The notes beneath the pieces were generated by a model that did no database searches, was not told the origin of the DNA, and worked only from the letters and a program-made list of their open reading frames with translations. Shown piece by piece: positions 8,729-18,048 of a stretch of 64,000 bases of DNA (within the stretch, counting starts at the first letter, position 1; each line of letters starts with the position of its first letter). The stretch is from contig CBDANJ010000008.1 in the NCBI GenBank assembly GCA_965197545.1, forward strand, positions 1,860,001-1,924,000, read 5' to 3'. Position numbers and translations under genes: made by a program. The stretch is from CATOSP01 sp965197545 (GTDB lineage: Bacteria; Chloroflexota; Dehalococcoidia; Lucifugimonadales; UBA3495).

Positions 8729-9757
8729 TCAGCTCTCGATGACTAGCTTACCAAAGAAATTGCTCGCTTCCATAGTTAGGTGGGCCTCCGGGACCTCTTG
8801 CAGAGGGAACACCTGGCTGACGATGCCGTGGAGCGCGCCGTTGTTGACGAGCTTCATCATGTCGGCGAAAGTGCGTCTGCTCCGGCCGCCGCTGCCCATC
8901 AGTTGCAGGGGCCGCCCCTGTAGGATGGACAGGTCCATGTTCGCCCGCGCTCCGGAGGTCACTCCGGTGATCACGAGCCTTCCGCCGGGCTTTAGGCACT
9001 GGAGGTTTTCCTCCCAAACATCCGCGCCGACGCAGTCGAAAACGAGGTCAACGCCCTTGCCGCCGGTGAATTCCTTGACCCGCTGGCTGAAGCTGCCGGT
9101 CTCCCGGTAGTTGATAACTTCGTCCGCGCCCAACTCTTTGGCTTTCTCCAGCTTCCAATCGCTTCCGGCGGTAGTGATGACGCGCGCGCCCATCATCTTG
9201 GCGATCTGGATGGCCATACTGCCCACCCCGCTGCCAGCCGCTTGCACCAGCACGTCATCCCAGGGTTTGACTTGCCCTTGGGTAACCATGCAATGCCAGG
9301 CGGTGTGACCGACTATGGGGAGGGCGGCCGCTTCGGTGAACGGCATCGAATCGGGAATTGTGTAGGCGTTTCCCGCTGGGGCAGTTGTGTATTCGGCATG
9401 GCCTCCGTCGAGGTCCACGCCGATGCGCTTCTGGTTGGTGCAGTATTGGTCAAGGCCGAGGAGACAATTCTCGCATTGCAGACATTTGACCCGGTTATCG
9501 ACCAGCACGCGGTCGCCGATTTGCAACGAAGTCTGGGCGTCGGGGCTGATGCCCACGACTTCACCGGCAACGTCGCAGCCCATGATTCGCGGGCCTCCTG
9601 GGGAGCCGCGGCCCTGCCGGAGACCGATGTCGAGCCGGTTGAGAGCGCTCCCGCGGACCCTGAGCATGACCTCACCTGGAGCAACCTCCGGTTCTGGCCG
9701 GTCGCCGTGGACCAGGGCCTCAGGGCCACCTGGTTCCTGGATGAATACAGCCTTCAT
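8729..9757 (-). CDS. Zinc-type MDR alcohol dehydrogenase / quinone oxidoreductase
   Basis: 342-residue medium-chain dehydrogenase. GCDVAGEVVG and the GROES-like N-terminus are followed by the structural-zinc cysteine cluster CLQCENCLLGLDQYC, then the Rossmann segment with AAGSGVGSMAIQIAKMMGA. The cysteine cluster favours a zinc-bearing member over plain quinone reductases. NAD(P)H-dependent oxidoreductase acting in the cytoplasm; the substrate is unknown. AGGAGGG lies upstream of the ATG. Confidence 0.85.
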   Translation of the reverse strand: MKAVFIQEPGGPEALVHGDRPEPEVAPGEVMLRVRGSALNRLDIGLRQGRGSPGGPRIMGCDVAGEVVGISPDAQTSLQIGDRVLVDNRVKCLQCENCLLGLDQYCTNQKRIGVDLDGGHAEYTTAPAGNAYTIPDSMPFTEAAALPIVGHTAWHCMVTQGQVKPWDDVLVQAAGSGVGSMAIQIAKMMGARVITTAGSDWKLEKAKELGADEVINYRETGSFSQRVKEFTGGKGVDLVFDCVGADVWEENLQCLKPGGRLVITGVTSGARANMDLSILQGRPLQLMGSGGRSRRTFADMMKLVNNGALHGIVSQVFPLQEVPEAHLTMEASNFFGKLVIES

Positions 9758-10008
9758 TTCGCGGTTCCCTCCTAATATGGGTAGGCGATGAGCAGGGAGA
9801 TCGCCGCCGGAGAGGGGTCCGGAGCAGTTGCTCCGGTGGACAGCCTGATCGTGGTGTCAATGGCATGTTACGCCTGTGCCCGGAGCCGAGTCAAAGGCGG
9901 GCCGGAGCGCCACTAACGGATATGACCAGGGAAAACCACAGTCCATAATCCTAACTTACCGCCCCACGTCAGCATCACCAAGCAAACGGACACCGTTCCG
10001 ATAGGAGC

Positions 10009-10677
10009 TTAAAGATTTCTGAGCCTGCGAAGTTCCTCTTCCAGTTCAAGGACTCGCGCTTCCGCCCGGGCGGCTTCCTCCAGGGCGTCGCCGAAGGTGG
10101 TTATGTGCAAACCTGTCTTTGGATCATGCCACTCCAGCCGTCCGTGGTCCCACCGGACTATCAGGTCCAGCACTGGGCTGTACCCCTGTTGGACCCCCTC
10201 TTCGATCTGATCTATGGCAATGGGCCTGTAGGCCCCGGCATATAGAGAGTCCCCGGCCAAGGCCGCTGCGTGGCGCTGCCCCCCTGTTTCGTCGAACCGC
10301 CAGTATTCCGGGATTCCCAGGGCGGCGTAGCGGTCTCTCTTGCCGGTGGCGTCGTAAAGGCCGGTGCTGGGGGATGCCACTTCCAGGACGAAGTCCGGGG
10401 GTTTGCCCTGTTCCGAGATGGCGTACCCGTTTTGCTCGTGGAACAGCGCGGGGTTCACGTTGAAGGCGATGAGCAGGTCGGGCTGGAGCATCTCAGTCTG
10501 GGAGTTGTGGAGGGCGGGGCTGACGTAGGCTTCGCCGAATACCAGGGTGGTGTCCGGGTGCCCGAAGTGGTGGGAAAGGTGGAGGCCGTTGCCGAAGGCG
10601 TGGATGGCCTTGTAGTTGTTCATGTCCTCTGTCTCGGGAGGATCGGGGAACCGGAGTCTGCGGGGAGTGGTGGTCAT
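10009..10677 (-). CDS. Uma2-family PD-(D/E)XK-like protein (copy 1)
   Basis: 222 residues from ATG 10677, which follows the conserved paralog start MTTxPxxLxxPDPPE; the longer upstream reading is ignored. Uma2/DUF820 hallmarks are LQPDLLIAFNVNP, PPDFVLEVASPST and YAALGIPEYWRFD, giving the acidic residues of a nuclease-like fold. The C-terminus is a coiled coil (EEAARAEARVLELEEEL). The family is abundant in Cyanobacteria and Chloroflexota, and its function is largely unproven. Paralogs at 50.2 and 60.5 kb share the N-terminus. Confidence 0.8.
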   Translation of the reverse strand: MTTTPRRLRFPDPPETEDMNNYKAIHAFGNGLHLSHHFGHPDTTLVFGEAYVSPALHNSQTEMLQPDLLIAFNVNPALFHEQNGYAISEQGKPPDFVLEVASPSTGLYDATGKRDRYAALGIPEYWRFDETGGQRHAAALAGDSLYAGAYRPIAIDQIEEGVQQGYSPVLDLIVRWDHGRLEWHDPKTGLHITTFGDALEEAARAEARVLELEEELRRLRNL

Positions 10678-10819
10678 TTTGTGCCTCGTACGGTGGGGGT
10701 GTAGTGAAGCTGTCCAGTCATTATATGCCTGCCGGGAGTTTGTTGTAATTGGCAAATCTGTTGGTGGAAGCGTTTCTTTCCTGTGCCTATCTGTTGACTC
10801 AAAAGACGGACACGAATCG

Positions 10820-12340
10820 TTACTGCTTGGGAATGAGGTACTTGCCAAAGACGCGGAGGGCGTTTTTATAGGCATAGTCTTCCTGCACCTCTGCCGGTAG
10901 CCTGGCAATGAAGTGTCTCCCTATCTCGATGAATTTATCGCTGGCGGATTCCTTCCACATCCAACGGTGCAAGTCGGTACCCCAGACGATGCGGTCCGGA
11001 TGCCGCTGGAACCAGAGCGCGCTACCTTCGAGCGCCTGCTCAACGATGTCGTCTATGCCGCACCGCTCAACATTCTCCAAGAGCTGTTGGACGGCTCTCG
11101 GGTAATTGGTGTCACGAGTGTTCAGCATTCTCCGAACACCGCACTTATGACCGGCACCGATGATCATGTAGATGACGTCATAAGTGAAATACACGTTGGG
11201 GTACTTGTCCATCAGGGGCAAAATGAGCGGCTTTCTGTGGGAACCGCCATGGAAAAGAAAGGTGACGTTTGGATAGGTCTTGATGATCTCCTCAAGTTGG
11301 GCTGGATCTTCAGGGCGTTCGTCATCCCTGGGGTGAATCATCGCCACCCCGCCCATCTCGTTGACCACCCGCATTGCTATGTGCATTTCGGGGTCGGTGT
11401 AGGAAACCCGGTCGAAACCAGGCCAGTAGAAGAGGAGCTCTCCTACGCCGTGGAAGGGGCCTTTCGGCTGGAGCCGTTCTTTCCAATCTTCGTTATACTG
11501 TCCCTCCCTGAACCACTCATACGAACCAGCGGGCATATGAAGATAGATTGCACGGGATTGCACTTTCGAGATGAAAGCGGTGATATCAGCGTAAGTGTAC
11601 TCGGACAGGTGAATATCAGACGAGGGTCTGACATGGCGGAAAATAATGGCCCCAATAATCTGATGCTTGTCCATGTACTCGAGCAAAACCTCTGGCGAGG
11701 CGGGAGAATATTCGGGAATACTCCTTGATTTATTCGAGTGATGAAGATGGGTGTCGAACAGAGGCCCTGCGTAAGAACCTTCGGGAATCGGGGCGGGAGC
11801 CACGGTCGGGGGTAGATTGACGGTAGGTGTCGGGACCGGCGTAGGGGTAGGCGTCGGTGTTGGCATAGGAGTGGGAGCCAGTGTTGGCGACGGCGTGGGA
11901 GTAGTCGTGGGAGCAGGAGTTGGAGTAGAAGAAGGGGCAAGCGTGGGAACAACCGTGGCCGTCGGTGTAAACGTTGGGGTTGATACAATGGTCGGCGTTG
12001 GTGTGGCAGTTGGAGATGGTGTTGACGTCGGAATGATCGTTGCTCCGGCCAAGGAGGGAGGAGTTGGCGTCGGAGTGGGAGTAGCCGTCGTCTCCTGCGT
12101 TGGAGTATGAACAGCGGTGGAGGCTGTTGTTGGTGGGAGTGCGGGTGTTGTGGTAGGGTCCGCGCCCTGGCAGGCCGCAATCGAGATTGCCACGGCTACC
12201 GAGAGCAACCACCATAGGGGCCAGAAGCTCTTAGGGGGTGTCGTCAAAAGAGTTTGCTCCAGACCATCACTGCCCGGAGTTGGCAGATGGCCAGGTATGA
12301 CGCCGTTCTCTTGGCATAACGGGTCGCCACCCCGCGCCAC
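10820..12340 (-). CDS. TIM-barrel amidohydrolase lipoprotein with long Thr/Pro linker; 5' end altered by IS
   Basis: After a hydrophobic segment ending in lipobox IAAC comes an extended Thr/Pro repeat linker (about 11.82-12.17 kb), then an amidohydrolase-like domain with FDTHLHH, MIHPRDD, LFHGGSH and VWGTDLH metal-site motifs. It is likely a surface-anchored metal-dependent hydrolase. The IS5-type element ends at 12234, just upstream of the signal peptide, and the present ATG at 12340 lies inside the element, so the native start and promoter have been displaced. Translation from an internal TTG or GTG, or from an IS-borne start, is possible. Confidence 0.75.
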   Translation of the reverse strand: MARGGDPLCQENGVIPGHLPTPGSDGLEQTLLTTPPKSFWPLWWLLSVAVAISIAACQGADPTTTPALPPTTASTAVHTPTQETTATPTPTPTPPSLAGATIIPTSTPSPTATPTPTIVSTPTFTPTATVVPTLAPSSTPTPAPTTTPTPSPTLAPTPMPTPTPTPTPVPTPTVNLPPTVAPAPIPEGSYAGPLFDTHLHHSNKSRSIPEYSPASPEVLLEYMDKHQIIGAIIFRHVRPSSDIHLSEYTYADITAFISKVQSRAIYLHMPAGSYEWFREGQYNEDWKERLQPKGPFHGVGELLFYWPGFDRVSYTDPEMHIAMRVVNEMGGVAMIHPRDDERPEDPAQLEEIIKTYPNVTFLFHGGSHRKPLILPLMDKYPNVYFTYDVIYMIIGAGHKCGVRRMLNTRDTNYPRAVQQLLENVERCGIDDIVEQALEGSALWFQRHPDRIVWGTDLHRWMWKESASDKFIEIGRHFIARLPAEVQEDYAYKNALRVFGKYLIPKQ

Positions 12341-12696
12341 TGCTTGAATTCCAGGAATCCGTTCTCCACCAAGTGCCGCAGCTTGTACAGCGCCTGGTCA
12401 TAGTCCCGCTTTTCCCTCCGGTTGCTTTTGGGCGGTATCACCGGGTCCATTCCCAATTCCCGGACGGCGGCTATGATTTCATTGGTGTCATAGGCTTTGT
12501 CCGCCGGCAGGCACTCCGCTTTTATGCCCTCAATCAGAGCCAAAGCCCGGGAGCAGTCGGCAACGGTACCCCCGGTCACCGCCAGCCTTACCGGCATTCC
12601 GTGGGAGTCCACTACCAGGTGCAGCTTGCTGTTCAGCCCCCTTTTGTGCGGGAAATGGACTGATTCCCGCCCCGGGCGCCGGCGCTGTGGGGATGG

Positions 12697-12721
12697 GCCC
12701 CGTATCCAGTACGGGGCAGGC
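12697..12721. repeat. Palindromic mini-insert in transposase gene
   Basis: Dyad GCCCCGTA-TCCAG-TACGGGGC with an AGGC tail. The same 24-bp sequence recurs in the opposite orientation within the IS4-like transposase at 42607-42630. Relative to normal IS5 transposases it adds about 9 codons after YIK. Confidence 0.7.
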
Positions 12722-12831
12722 TCTTGATATAGCCGGCGTCTATCATCAGCCACTCGAAATCGGGGGCATCCATCACTGCCTCCAACAGTCCGGCCACACG
12801 CCCCGGTCCCGTCGGCGGCAGAAGCCTTTAG

Positions 12832-12852
12832 CCCCCCGGTCAAGCCGGGGGG
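12832..12852. repeat. GC hairpin inserted in transposase gene
   Basis: CCCCCCGG-TCAAG-CCGGGGGG, a perfect 8-bp stem placed exactly where the IS5 transposase should read THRRFC. Its length is not a multiple of three, so it breaks the frame. Confidence 0.6.
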
Positions 12853-13185
12853 CCGATGGGTGTTCTTCCAGTCTCCGTAGTCCGGGGGCAAATCGCGCCA
12901 AGGAACGCCAGTGCGCAGTATCCGGCACACGGCGTCGATAAACCGCCGGTTGTCATGGGCCGGCCGGCCTCTCTGGCCCTCTCCCCCGGGCAAATGCGGC
13001 CGCAGCCGCTCCCAAACGTCGCCGGTCATATCGTGGCGCCGGTGCGCTGCCGTCATACTCCCCACCTTCCACACTCTCCCTATTTCCACCAATCTACCAC
13101 TCTCTCGCTGTTTTGACGTCACCCCCTAAATGTCCCAGTCTGACTCAAAACAAAAACTCCAACCTCTCCGCCATGTTTCGGCCCC

Positions 13186-13575
13186 TTATGGGACTCTCGG
13201 AGGCGGTTGCGTGTGGGCTCCGAGCCACGATTCCAACTCGGAGAAGCGGAATGACCCGGTATCAAACAACTCCATAGAGAACGCGTAAGCATCCTCCCCT
13301 TCACAGTTAATGAAAAATCCGTTCATGTGCAAGAACGTGTCGGTCACGAAGAAGGACACCTGCTTATTGCCGTCCACGAATGGATGGTTGTTGGCAAGGC
13401 TTTCCATTAGAGCCGCCGCTACCTGATTGAGACTCTGGTAGTACCCTATCTGAGGGCGCATAAGAGCGGACTCCAGCACTCGTTCGTCACGGATGCCACG
13501 AGCGCCGCCGAACTCATCGATCAGTGAACTGTGCATAGCGATGACTTCCGAAAGTGTAGGGAAGTCACGGGTCAT
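13186..13575 (-). CDS. doc: Fic/Doc-family toxin
   Basis: 129 residues with the Doc architecture: an N-terminal helix with MHSSLIDEFGG, then the Fic loop HPFVDGNKQ. Doc proteins phosphorylate EF-Tu and stop translation; other Fic proteins transfer AMP. The position after GNK is Gln where Doc/Fic proteins usually have Arg, which binds the nucleotide phosphate, so activity may be reduced. Its start overlaps the antitoxin stop by 4 bp (ATGA), the normal coupled order. Symbol by family resemblance. Confidence 0.8.
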   Translation of the reverse strand: MTRDFPTLSEVIAMHSSLIDEFGGARGIRDERVLESALMRPQIGYYQSLNQVAAALMESLANNHPFVDGNKQVSFFVTDTFLHMNGFFINCEGEDAYAFSMELFDTGSFRFSELESWLGAHTQPPPRVP

Positions 13576-13799
13576 TGGGCCAGCAGCTTACCTAGCCTTC
13601 GATTCTTCGCGACGCCTGCCTGAAAATGGGCCATGGCCGAGGGCCTGGGTTTGCGCGAGGAGCGGTTTTCAACGTAATCTCGCATGGCATCTTCCAACAC
13701 AGCTTGGAAATGACGTCCCTCAGTCTTGGCAATGTCGCGCAAGGTGGATAGCAGTTGGGCGTCGGCCTGACTGGAGAATTTCTCCTGTCGTGTCGTCAT
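13572..13799 (-). CDS. Antitoxin for Doc-type toxin
   Basis: 75 residues from ATG 13799. KFSSQADAQLLSTLRDIAKTEGRHFQAVLEDAMRDYVE looks like a ribbon-helix-helix-type N-terminus with a basic C-terminal tail. It is placed directly before the Doc-like toxin with a 4-bp ATGA overlap. It probably neutralises the toxin and represses the operon, as in other Phd/Doc-like pairs, though the N-terminus differs from classical Phd. Confidence 0.75.
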   Translation of the reverse strand: MTTRQEKFSSQADAQLLSTLRDIAKTEGRHFQAVLEDAMRDYVENRSSRKPRPSAMAHFQAGVAKNRRLGKLLAQ

Positions 13800-13999
13800 G
13801 AAATGTGTCCTCCGCATTCGGGTGTAGTCCCCACAACCACTTTTGTCAAGAATCATCTTCAAGCATCTCGCGCCCAGCCCTCAGCAAGAAACCTGGAACT
13901 AGCCTGTTGCCCCCGGCCAACTTGACCTATACTTCACCGGGAATCCAACGATGGGTAACTTCATTGGATTCCCGAAGGTTGGGAAACAGGAGGTCCGTC

Positions 14000-15952
14000 A
14001 TGGCAACCGTTGACCGGTCCAATCGGGTCCAGTCTCCATCCGCACATCCCCTTGACCCGCTAAGCTCAAACGAGATCGAGAGCGCCGTAGCCATTCTCCG
14101 AGCCCAACGTGAGCTGGGGGAAAAAGTCAGGTTCGAGTCAGTCGTGCTCAACGAGCCGCCGAAAGAGAACGTACTAAATTCCAACGGCGGCGGCTCCAAC
14201 GGCAGCGTCCCGATGGCCCGGGAAGCCTTTATCATTCTGTTGGACAATGAGACCGGAGCGACGCACGAAGCCGTGGTGTCCCTGGACGAAGACGCCCTAA
14301 AGTCGTGGACCCATATCCCGGACGTGCAGCCAAGATTGATGATGGACGAGTTCTTCGAGTGTGAGCAGGCTGTTAAGGAAAGCACCGGTTTTCGGGCCGC
14401 GTTGGAAAAGCGAGGGATCACCGACACCAGCCTGGTCATGGTAGACCCATGGCCCGCGGGCAACTATGGCGTCGAAGAGGAAAACGGCCTTCGCCTTTCT
14501 TTCGCCCGTAGCTGGCTCCGCGCCAGCCCAACCGACAACGGGTATGCGCGCCCGATCGAGGGTGTGATCGCGGTCGTGGATCTAAACAAGATGGAAGTCA
14601 TCAAGATCGAGGACCACGGTGTGGTCGCCATGCCGCCCGATGACGGCAACTACGCCGCCGAATTTGTCCATGATTTCCGCACCGGCTTGAAACCGCTGGA
14701 CATCATCCAACCGGAAGGCCCCAGTTTTGATGTGGAAGGAAACCGGGTCTCGTGGCAAAAATGGGAGTTCAGGGTCGGATTCACCCGGCGGGAAGGACTG
14801 GTCCTACACACCATAAGCTATGACGACCAGGGCCGGAAACGCCCCATCATCTACCGGGCTTCTTTGGCCGAACTGGTGGTGCCCTATGGCGACCCTGCGG
14901 AGAACAACTTCCGGAAGAACGCCTTCGACGTAGGGGAAGCTGGAATTGGTAGCCTGGCCAACTCATTGACATTGGGATGTGACTGTCTCGGCCAGATCCA
15001 CTACTTCGATGTTGTCCTGAACAACAGCCGCGGCGAGGCGGTGGAAATTCCAAATGCCGTCTGCTTGCACGAAGAAGACTTCGGGATTCTCTGGAAACAT
15101 ACCGATTGGCGGACCGGTCAGGCTGAAGTGCGCCGTTCCAGGCGGTTGGTGATCTCGTTCATCGCTACGGTCGGCAACTATGAATACGGCTTTTTCTGGT
15201 ACCTGTACCAGGACGGTACGATTGAGTTTCAGGTGAAGTTGACCGGCGTCGTGAATAACATGGCCTTGGATCACGGCGAATTGCCCAAGTACGGCTCGTT
15301 GATCGCCCCGCAGTTGGGTGCGCATATCCACCAGCACTTTTTCAATGTGCGCTTGGACATGGCCGTAGACGGACCCAACAATACGGTCTACGAGGTCAAT
15401 ACCAAGGCTGTACCAATTGGACCCGGCAATCCCCAGGGGAACGCCTTCTACGCTGAGAAGAGTCTTCTCGCCACCGAGTCCCAAGCCCAGCGTACTGTTG
15501 GTCCGATGACTGGACGGTATTGGCTGGTCTCCAATCCTTCGACCCACAACTATATCGGCCAGCCCGTAAGCTACAAACTGGTCCCCGGCGACAATATCCT
15601 GCCCTTTGCGGACCCGGAGGCCAGTGTTTCCAAGCGGGCCGGCTTCATGAACAAACACCTGTGGGTCACCCCGTATCACCCCGATGAAATGGCCCCCACC
15701 GGTCCTTATCCAAACCAACACCCCGGAGGGTCGGGACTGCCGGAATGGACAAAGTCTGACAGGGGCGTCGAAAATACCGACATCGTGGTCTGGTATACCT
15801 TCGGCAGTCACCACGTTCCCAGGCCCGAGGACTGGCCGGTAATGCCAGCAATGTACACGGGCTTCAAGCTCATGCCCGTGGGTTTCTTCGACCGGAACCC
15901 GGCTTTGGACGTGCCGCCTTCAGATCACGCCAACGGCCATTGTCATACCTGA
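14000..15952 (+). CDS. Copper-containing primary amine oxidase
   Basis: 650 residues from ATG 14000 with AGGAGGT upstream. The topaquinone-forming Tyr is Tyr394 in NYEY. Copper ligands are the HxH pair His442/His444 in HIHQH and a late His604/605 in GSHHVPRP. The proposed catalytic-base Asp lies in NAFDVGEAGIG. The enzyme deaminates primary amines to aldehyde, ammonia and hydrogen peroxide. No signal peptide is evident, so a cytoplasmic location is likely. Length matches bacterial tyramine/phenethylamine oxidases. Monocistronic. Confidence 0.9.
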   Translation: MATVDRSNRVQSPSAHPLDPLSSNEIESAVAILRAQRELGEKVRFESVVLNEPPKENVLNSNGGGSNGSVPMAREAFIILLDNETGATHEAVVSLDEDALKSWTHIPDVQPRLMMDEFFECEQAVKESTGFRAALEKRGITDTSLVMVDPWPAGNYGVEEENGLRLSFARSWLRASPTDNGYARPIEGVIAVVDLNKMEVIKIEDHGVVAMPPDDGNYAAEFVHDFRTGLKPLDIIQPEGPSFDVEGNRVSWQKWEFRVGFTRREGLVLHTISYDDQGRKRPIIYRASLAELVVPYGDPAENNFRKNAFDVGEAGIGSLANSLTLGCDCLGQIHYFDVVLNNSRGEAVEIPNAVCLHEEDFGILWKHTDWRTGQAEVRRSRRLVISFIATVGNYEYGFFWYLYQDGTIEFQVKLTGVVNNMALDHGELPKYGSLIAPQLGAHIHQHFFNVRLDMAVDGPNNTVYEVNTKAVPIGPGNPQGNAFYAEKSLLATESQAQRTVGPMTGRYWLVSNPSTHNYIGQPVSYKLVPGDNILPFADPEASVSKRAGFMNKHLWVTPYHPDEMAPTGPYPNQHPGGSGLPEWTKSDRGVENTDIVVWYTFGSHHVPRPEDWPVMPAMYTGFKLMPVGFFDRNPALDVPPSDHANGHCHT

Positions 15953-16069
15953 TTCAAGCTCAGTAGTCCGGAGGCGCCACGCGACGCCGCTGGCCGTATC
16001 GAGGTGGGAGACTTCCCGCTTTGAAGGCAGGCGGAGGTCGCAATTTTTGGCGTGTTAGCGATCGACGCG

Positions 16070-17305
16070 CTAGCTACTTCGGGTGGCGAACTCCGCCTTC
16101 GCGGCGTCTACCAATGGCGGGTCCAGCAGAAGGTCACATGCCGTCATGCTCAACGCCTTGGCCACTGACAGAGCGTTGGAGAGGGCCAACCCAGTGACGG
16201 CGGTCTCGCACATCTCCCTCGTATGGGATGGAACGGGTTCCTCGCTAACCGCGTACCTCAACTCGAATGCCGGCATCACCTGGCTGACGTTGCCGAAATC
16301 CGTGGACGCGCCGCTCCCCGCACGTCCCGAAACCGGCTCATCCAGCTTGATTCCCAGCATCTGGGCGTTGGCTCGCAGCGCCTGGGCCAATACCACATTG
16401 GGCTGGACGTTCTCGTAGAAGGGATAGAATTCCTGGACCTCCAAACGGGCTCCCGTCATGGACGCCGCTCCTTCCGCTACCTGCTTCACCTTTCCCACCA
16501 CCACGTCGCTCAAGTAACTTCGGTCCCGGCAACGCAGCATGAAGTTGGCGGCGGCGAATTCCGGCACGACGTTGGGCGCCATACCCCCGTCGGTGATCAC
16601 ACCGTGAATACGGACATCGTCCCGGAGGTGCTGACGCAACGCGTCAATGCCGGTGAACAGGTGGATAACGGCGTTTAACGCGTTGATCCCCGCCTCGGGC
16701 GCGGCGGCGGCATGGGCGGCCTTGCCGTGGTACATGTAGCGGTAGCCCACCATGGCCAGGCTCCAGCTTTCACCCATGGGAGCGGCGGTGGGTATTATCG
16801 TGCGGTTGGAGAACGGATGGGACGAAAGAGTGGCGTCCACGCCGTCGAACACCCCGGCTTCCAAGAGGCGTATCTTCCCGCCCCCGCCCTCTTCCGCGGG
16901 CGTCCCGATCAACACGACTTGCCCGGGCAACCTTTGTACATTCGCTTGAAGCCCCAGCCCGGCGCCCATAGCCGCCATGGCTATGAGGTTGTGACCGCAA
17001 CCGTGACCAATCTCCGGTAGGGCGTCGTACTCGGCGAGGATCGCGATCGTTGGGCCATCGCCCGCCCCGCCGGGAATCGTGGCCCGAAACGCCGTTTCCA
17101 CACCGCCGATGCCCCGTTCCACCTGGAGGCGCTGCTTTTCAAGGAACCCGGCCAAGATGTCGGATGAGTAGTATTCCTGGTAGTTCAACTCAGGATGTGC
17201 ATGCACATCTCGGGAGAGTGTAAACAGCTCTTCTTTTGCAGCTTCGATTGCCGAGTTTGAACGCTCCGCCAGCGTGGCCTTTGGTCCGGCTTTTTCGCGA
17301 GTCAT
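16070..17305 (-). CDS. M20-family amidohydrolase / aminoacylase-like
   Basis: 411 residues. DVHAHPELNYQE and AILAEYDALPEIGHGCGHN carry the first metal-site residues, GTPAEEGGGGK the catalytic Glu pair, and SSHPFSNRT the later His. A lid/dimerisation insert follows (GKAAHAAAAPEAGINALNAV). The family hydrolyses N-acyl or amide bonds (aminoacylase, AbgB, carboxypeptidase types); the exact substrate is not readable. Close to the amine oxidase but convergent, so shared regulation is unlikely. Confidence 0.85.
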   Translation of the reverse strand: MTREKAGPKATLAERSNSAIEAAKEELFTLSRDVHAHPELNYQEYYSSDILAGFLEKQRLQVERGIGGVETAFRATIPGGAGDGPTIAILAEYDALPEIGHGCGHNLIAMAAMGAGLGLQANVQRLPGQVVLIGTPAEEGGGGKIRLLEAGVFDGVDATLSSHPFSNRTIIPTAAPMGESWSLAMVGYRYMYHGKAAHAAAAPEAGINALNAVIHLFTGIDALRQHLRDDVRIHGVITDGGMAPNVVPEFAAANFMLRCRDRSYLSDVVVGKVKQVAEGAASMTGARLEVQEFYPFYENVQPNVVLAQALRANAQMLGIKLDEPVSGRAGSGASTDFGNVSQVMPAFELRYAVSEEPVPSHTREMCETAVTGLALSNALSVAKALSMTACDLLLDPPLVDAAKAEFATRSS

Positions 17306-17448
17306 GGTTTTTCATCTCCTGTACAGAGTCGATCGGAGAAGGGTGAAGTCTCAGTTGGTAAAGGAGCGCGTACCTGAATTCATGCGGACTGGTAGGGTGC
17401 AGCCGCAATAGTCACGTAAACATTCTACAAGCCCGAAGACGTCCCTCG

Positions 17449-17658
17449 CTATGCTACTCGGGCAGTCTTCGAAGAACGCAGCCCGCCGCGAACGCCGTGG
17501 GCCCCACCTGCAACTCCTCCATGCGTCCAGTCAGGTTTCTTGGGGAATCCCAGGCTGTGGCATTGGTCCTGCAGAGTCTTGTGCAGCCGCTTACCCGTGC
17601 CGTCGGTCTGTGAGTGATGGGCCTCGGTCTTTTGAGCGTCGATATCCTCCACCGTCAA
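17449..17658 (-). pseudogene. IS481-type transposase remnant
   Basis: The minus strand reads HHSQTDGTGKRLHKTLQDQ, matching the integrase-core segment of IS481/IS3-type transposases, then runs out of frame. Only about 70 codons remain. The rest of 17.31-17.95 kb holds nothing recognisable. Confidence 0.5.
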
Positions 17659-17956
17659 GTAGAGTTAGAGGGAGTGGTCTTTCGGCTTCCCGGAGTACTC
17701 GCTCCCTGGCTGAAGGAGCAACCTTCCGAGCGGCGGACGCTGGATGAGAGGAAGGAGCGTGGGCCGAAGCCGCGGAACCCTGCGGTCTGACGATGAACGC
17801 GGGGCGGATCAGGGGTTCGGAAAGCGTGGCGGCGGCAACAGCGGTCAACAGCGACGGCAAGAGGTACAAGGCCCCTTACCCTTGTTGCGCCAGAATGCCG
17901 TACAGGTTATGCCATTTTTTGGCTTGTCGACGCAGTCTTGGTTTGATACTAAGTAT

Positions 17957-18048
17957 CTATCTCAAAACGAGGCTTCCCCAACGTCTCCCCCTTTCGGAAA
18001 AGGGGGATTTCCCCCCTGCCCAAGCCTGCTGGTTCAGTTTTGAGATAG
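17957..18048. repeat. MITE-like palindromic element (92 bp)
   Basis: Perfect 12-bp terminal inverted repeats CTATCTCAAAAC / GTTTTGAGATAG, with an inner CCCCCTTT-CGGA-AAAGGGGG hairpin. ACTAAG occurs just outside both ends (17948-17953 and 18051-18056), a possible 6-bp target duplication. A second imperfect hairpin (GACCCCT...AGGGGTC) follows to about 18110. Noncoding. Confidence 0.5.

Larger units (their letters stand above)
12244..13122 (-). pseudogene. IS5-family transposase, open frame but internally frame-shuffled
   Basis: The N-terminus (DVWERLRPHLPGGEGQRGRP through RTGVPWRDLPPDYGDWKNTH) and C-terminus (KRGLNSKLHLVVDSHGMPVR onward) are clear IS5 DDE transposase. The middle is not: the expected RDRGVW and MIDAGY segments, including the first catalytic Asp, lie in other frames. 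A hairpin insert at 12832-12852 and further indels shift the frame out and back, so a 292-residue frame survives by chance. A second palindromic insert lies at 12697-12721. The product should be inactive. Confidence 0.75.
12234..13126 (-). mobile_element. IS5-type insertion sequence (893 bp)
   Basis: Terminal inverted repeats read GGGGGTG(T/A)CGTCAAAA(G/C)AG from both ends and are bracketed by TA dinucleotides at 12232-12233 and 13127-13128, giving a TA target duplication as in IS427-group IS5 elements. It contains one decayed transposase frame. It lies immediately 5' of the amidohydrolase lipoprotein gene and in the same orientation. Confidence 0.8.
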
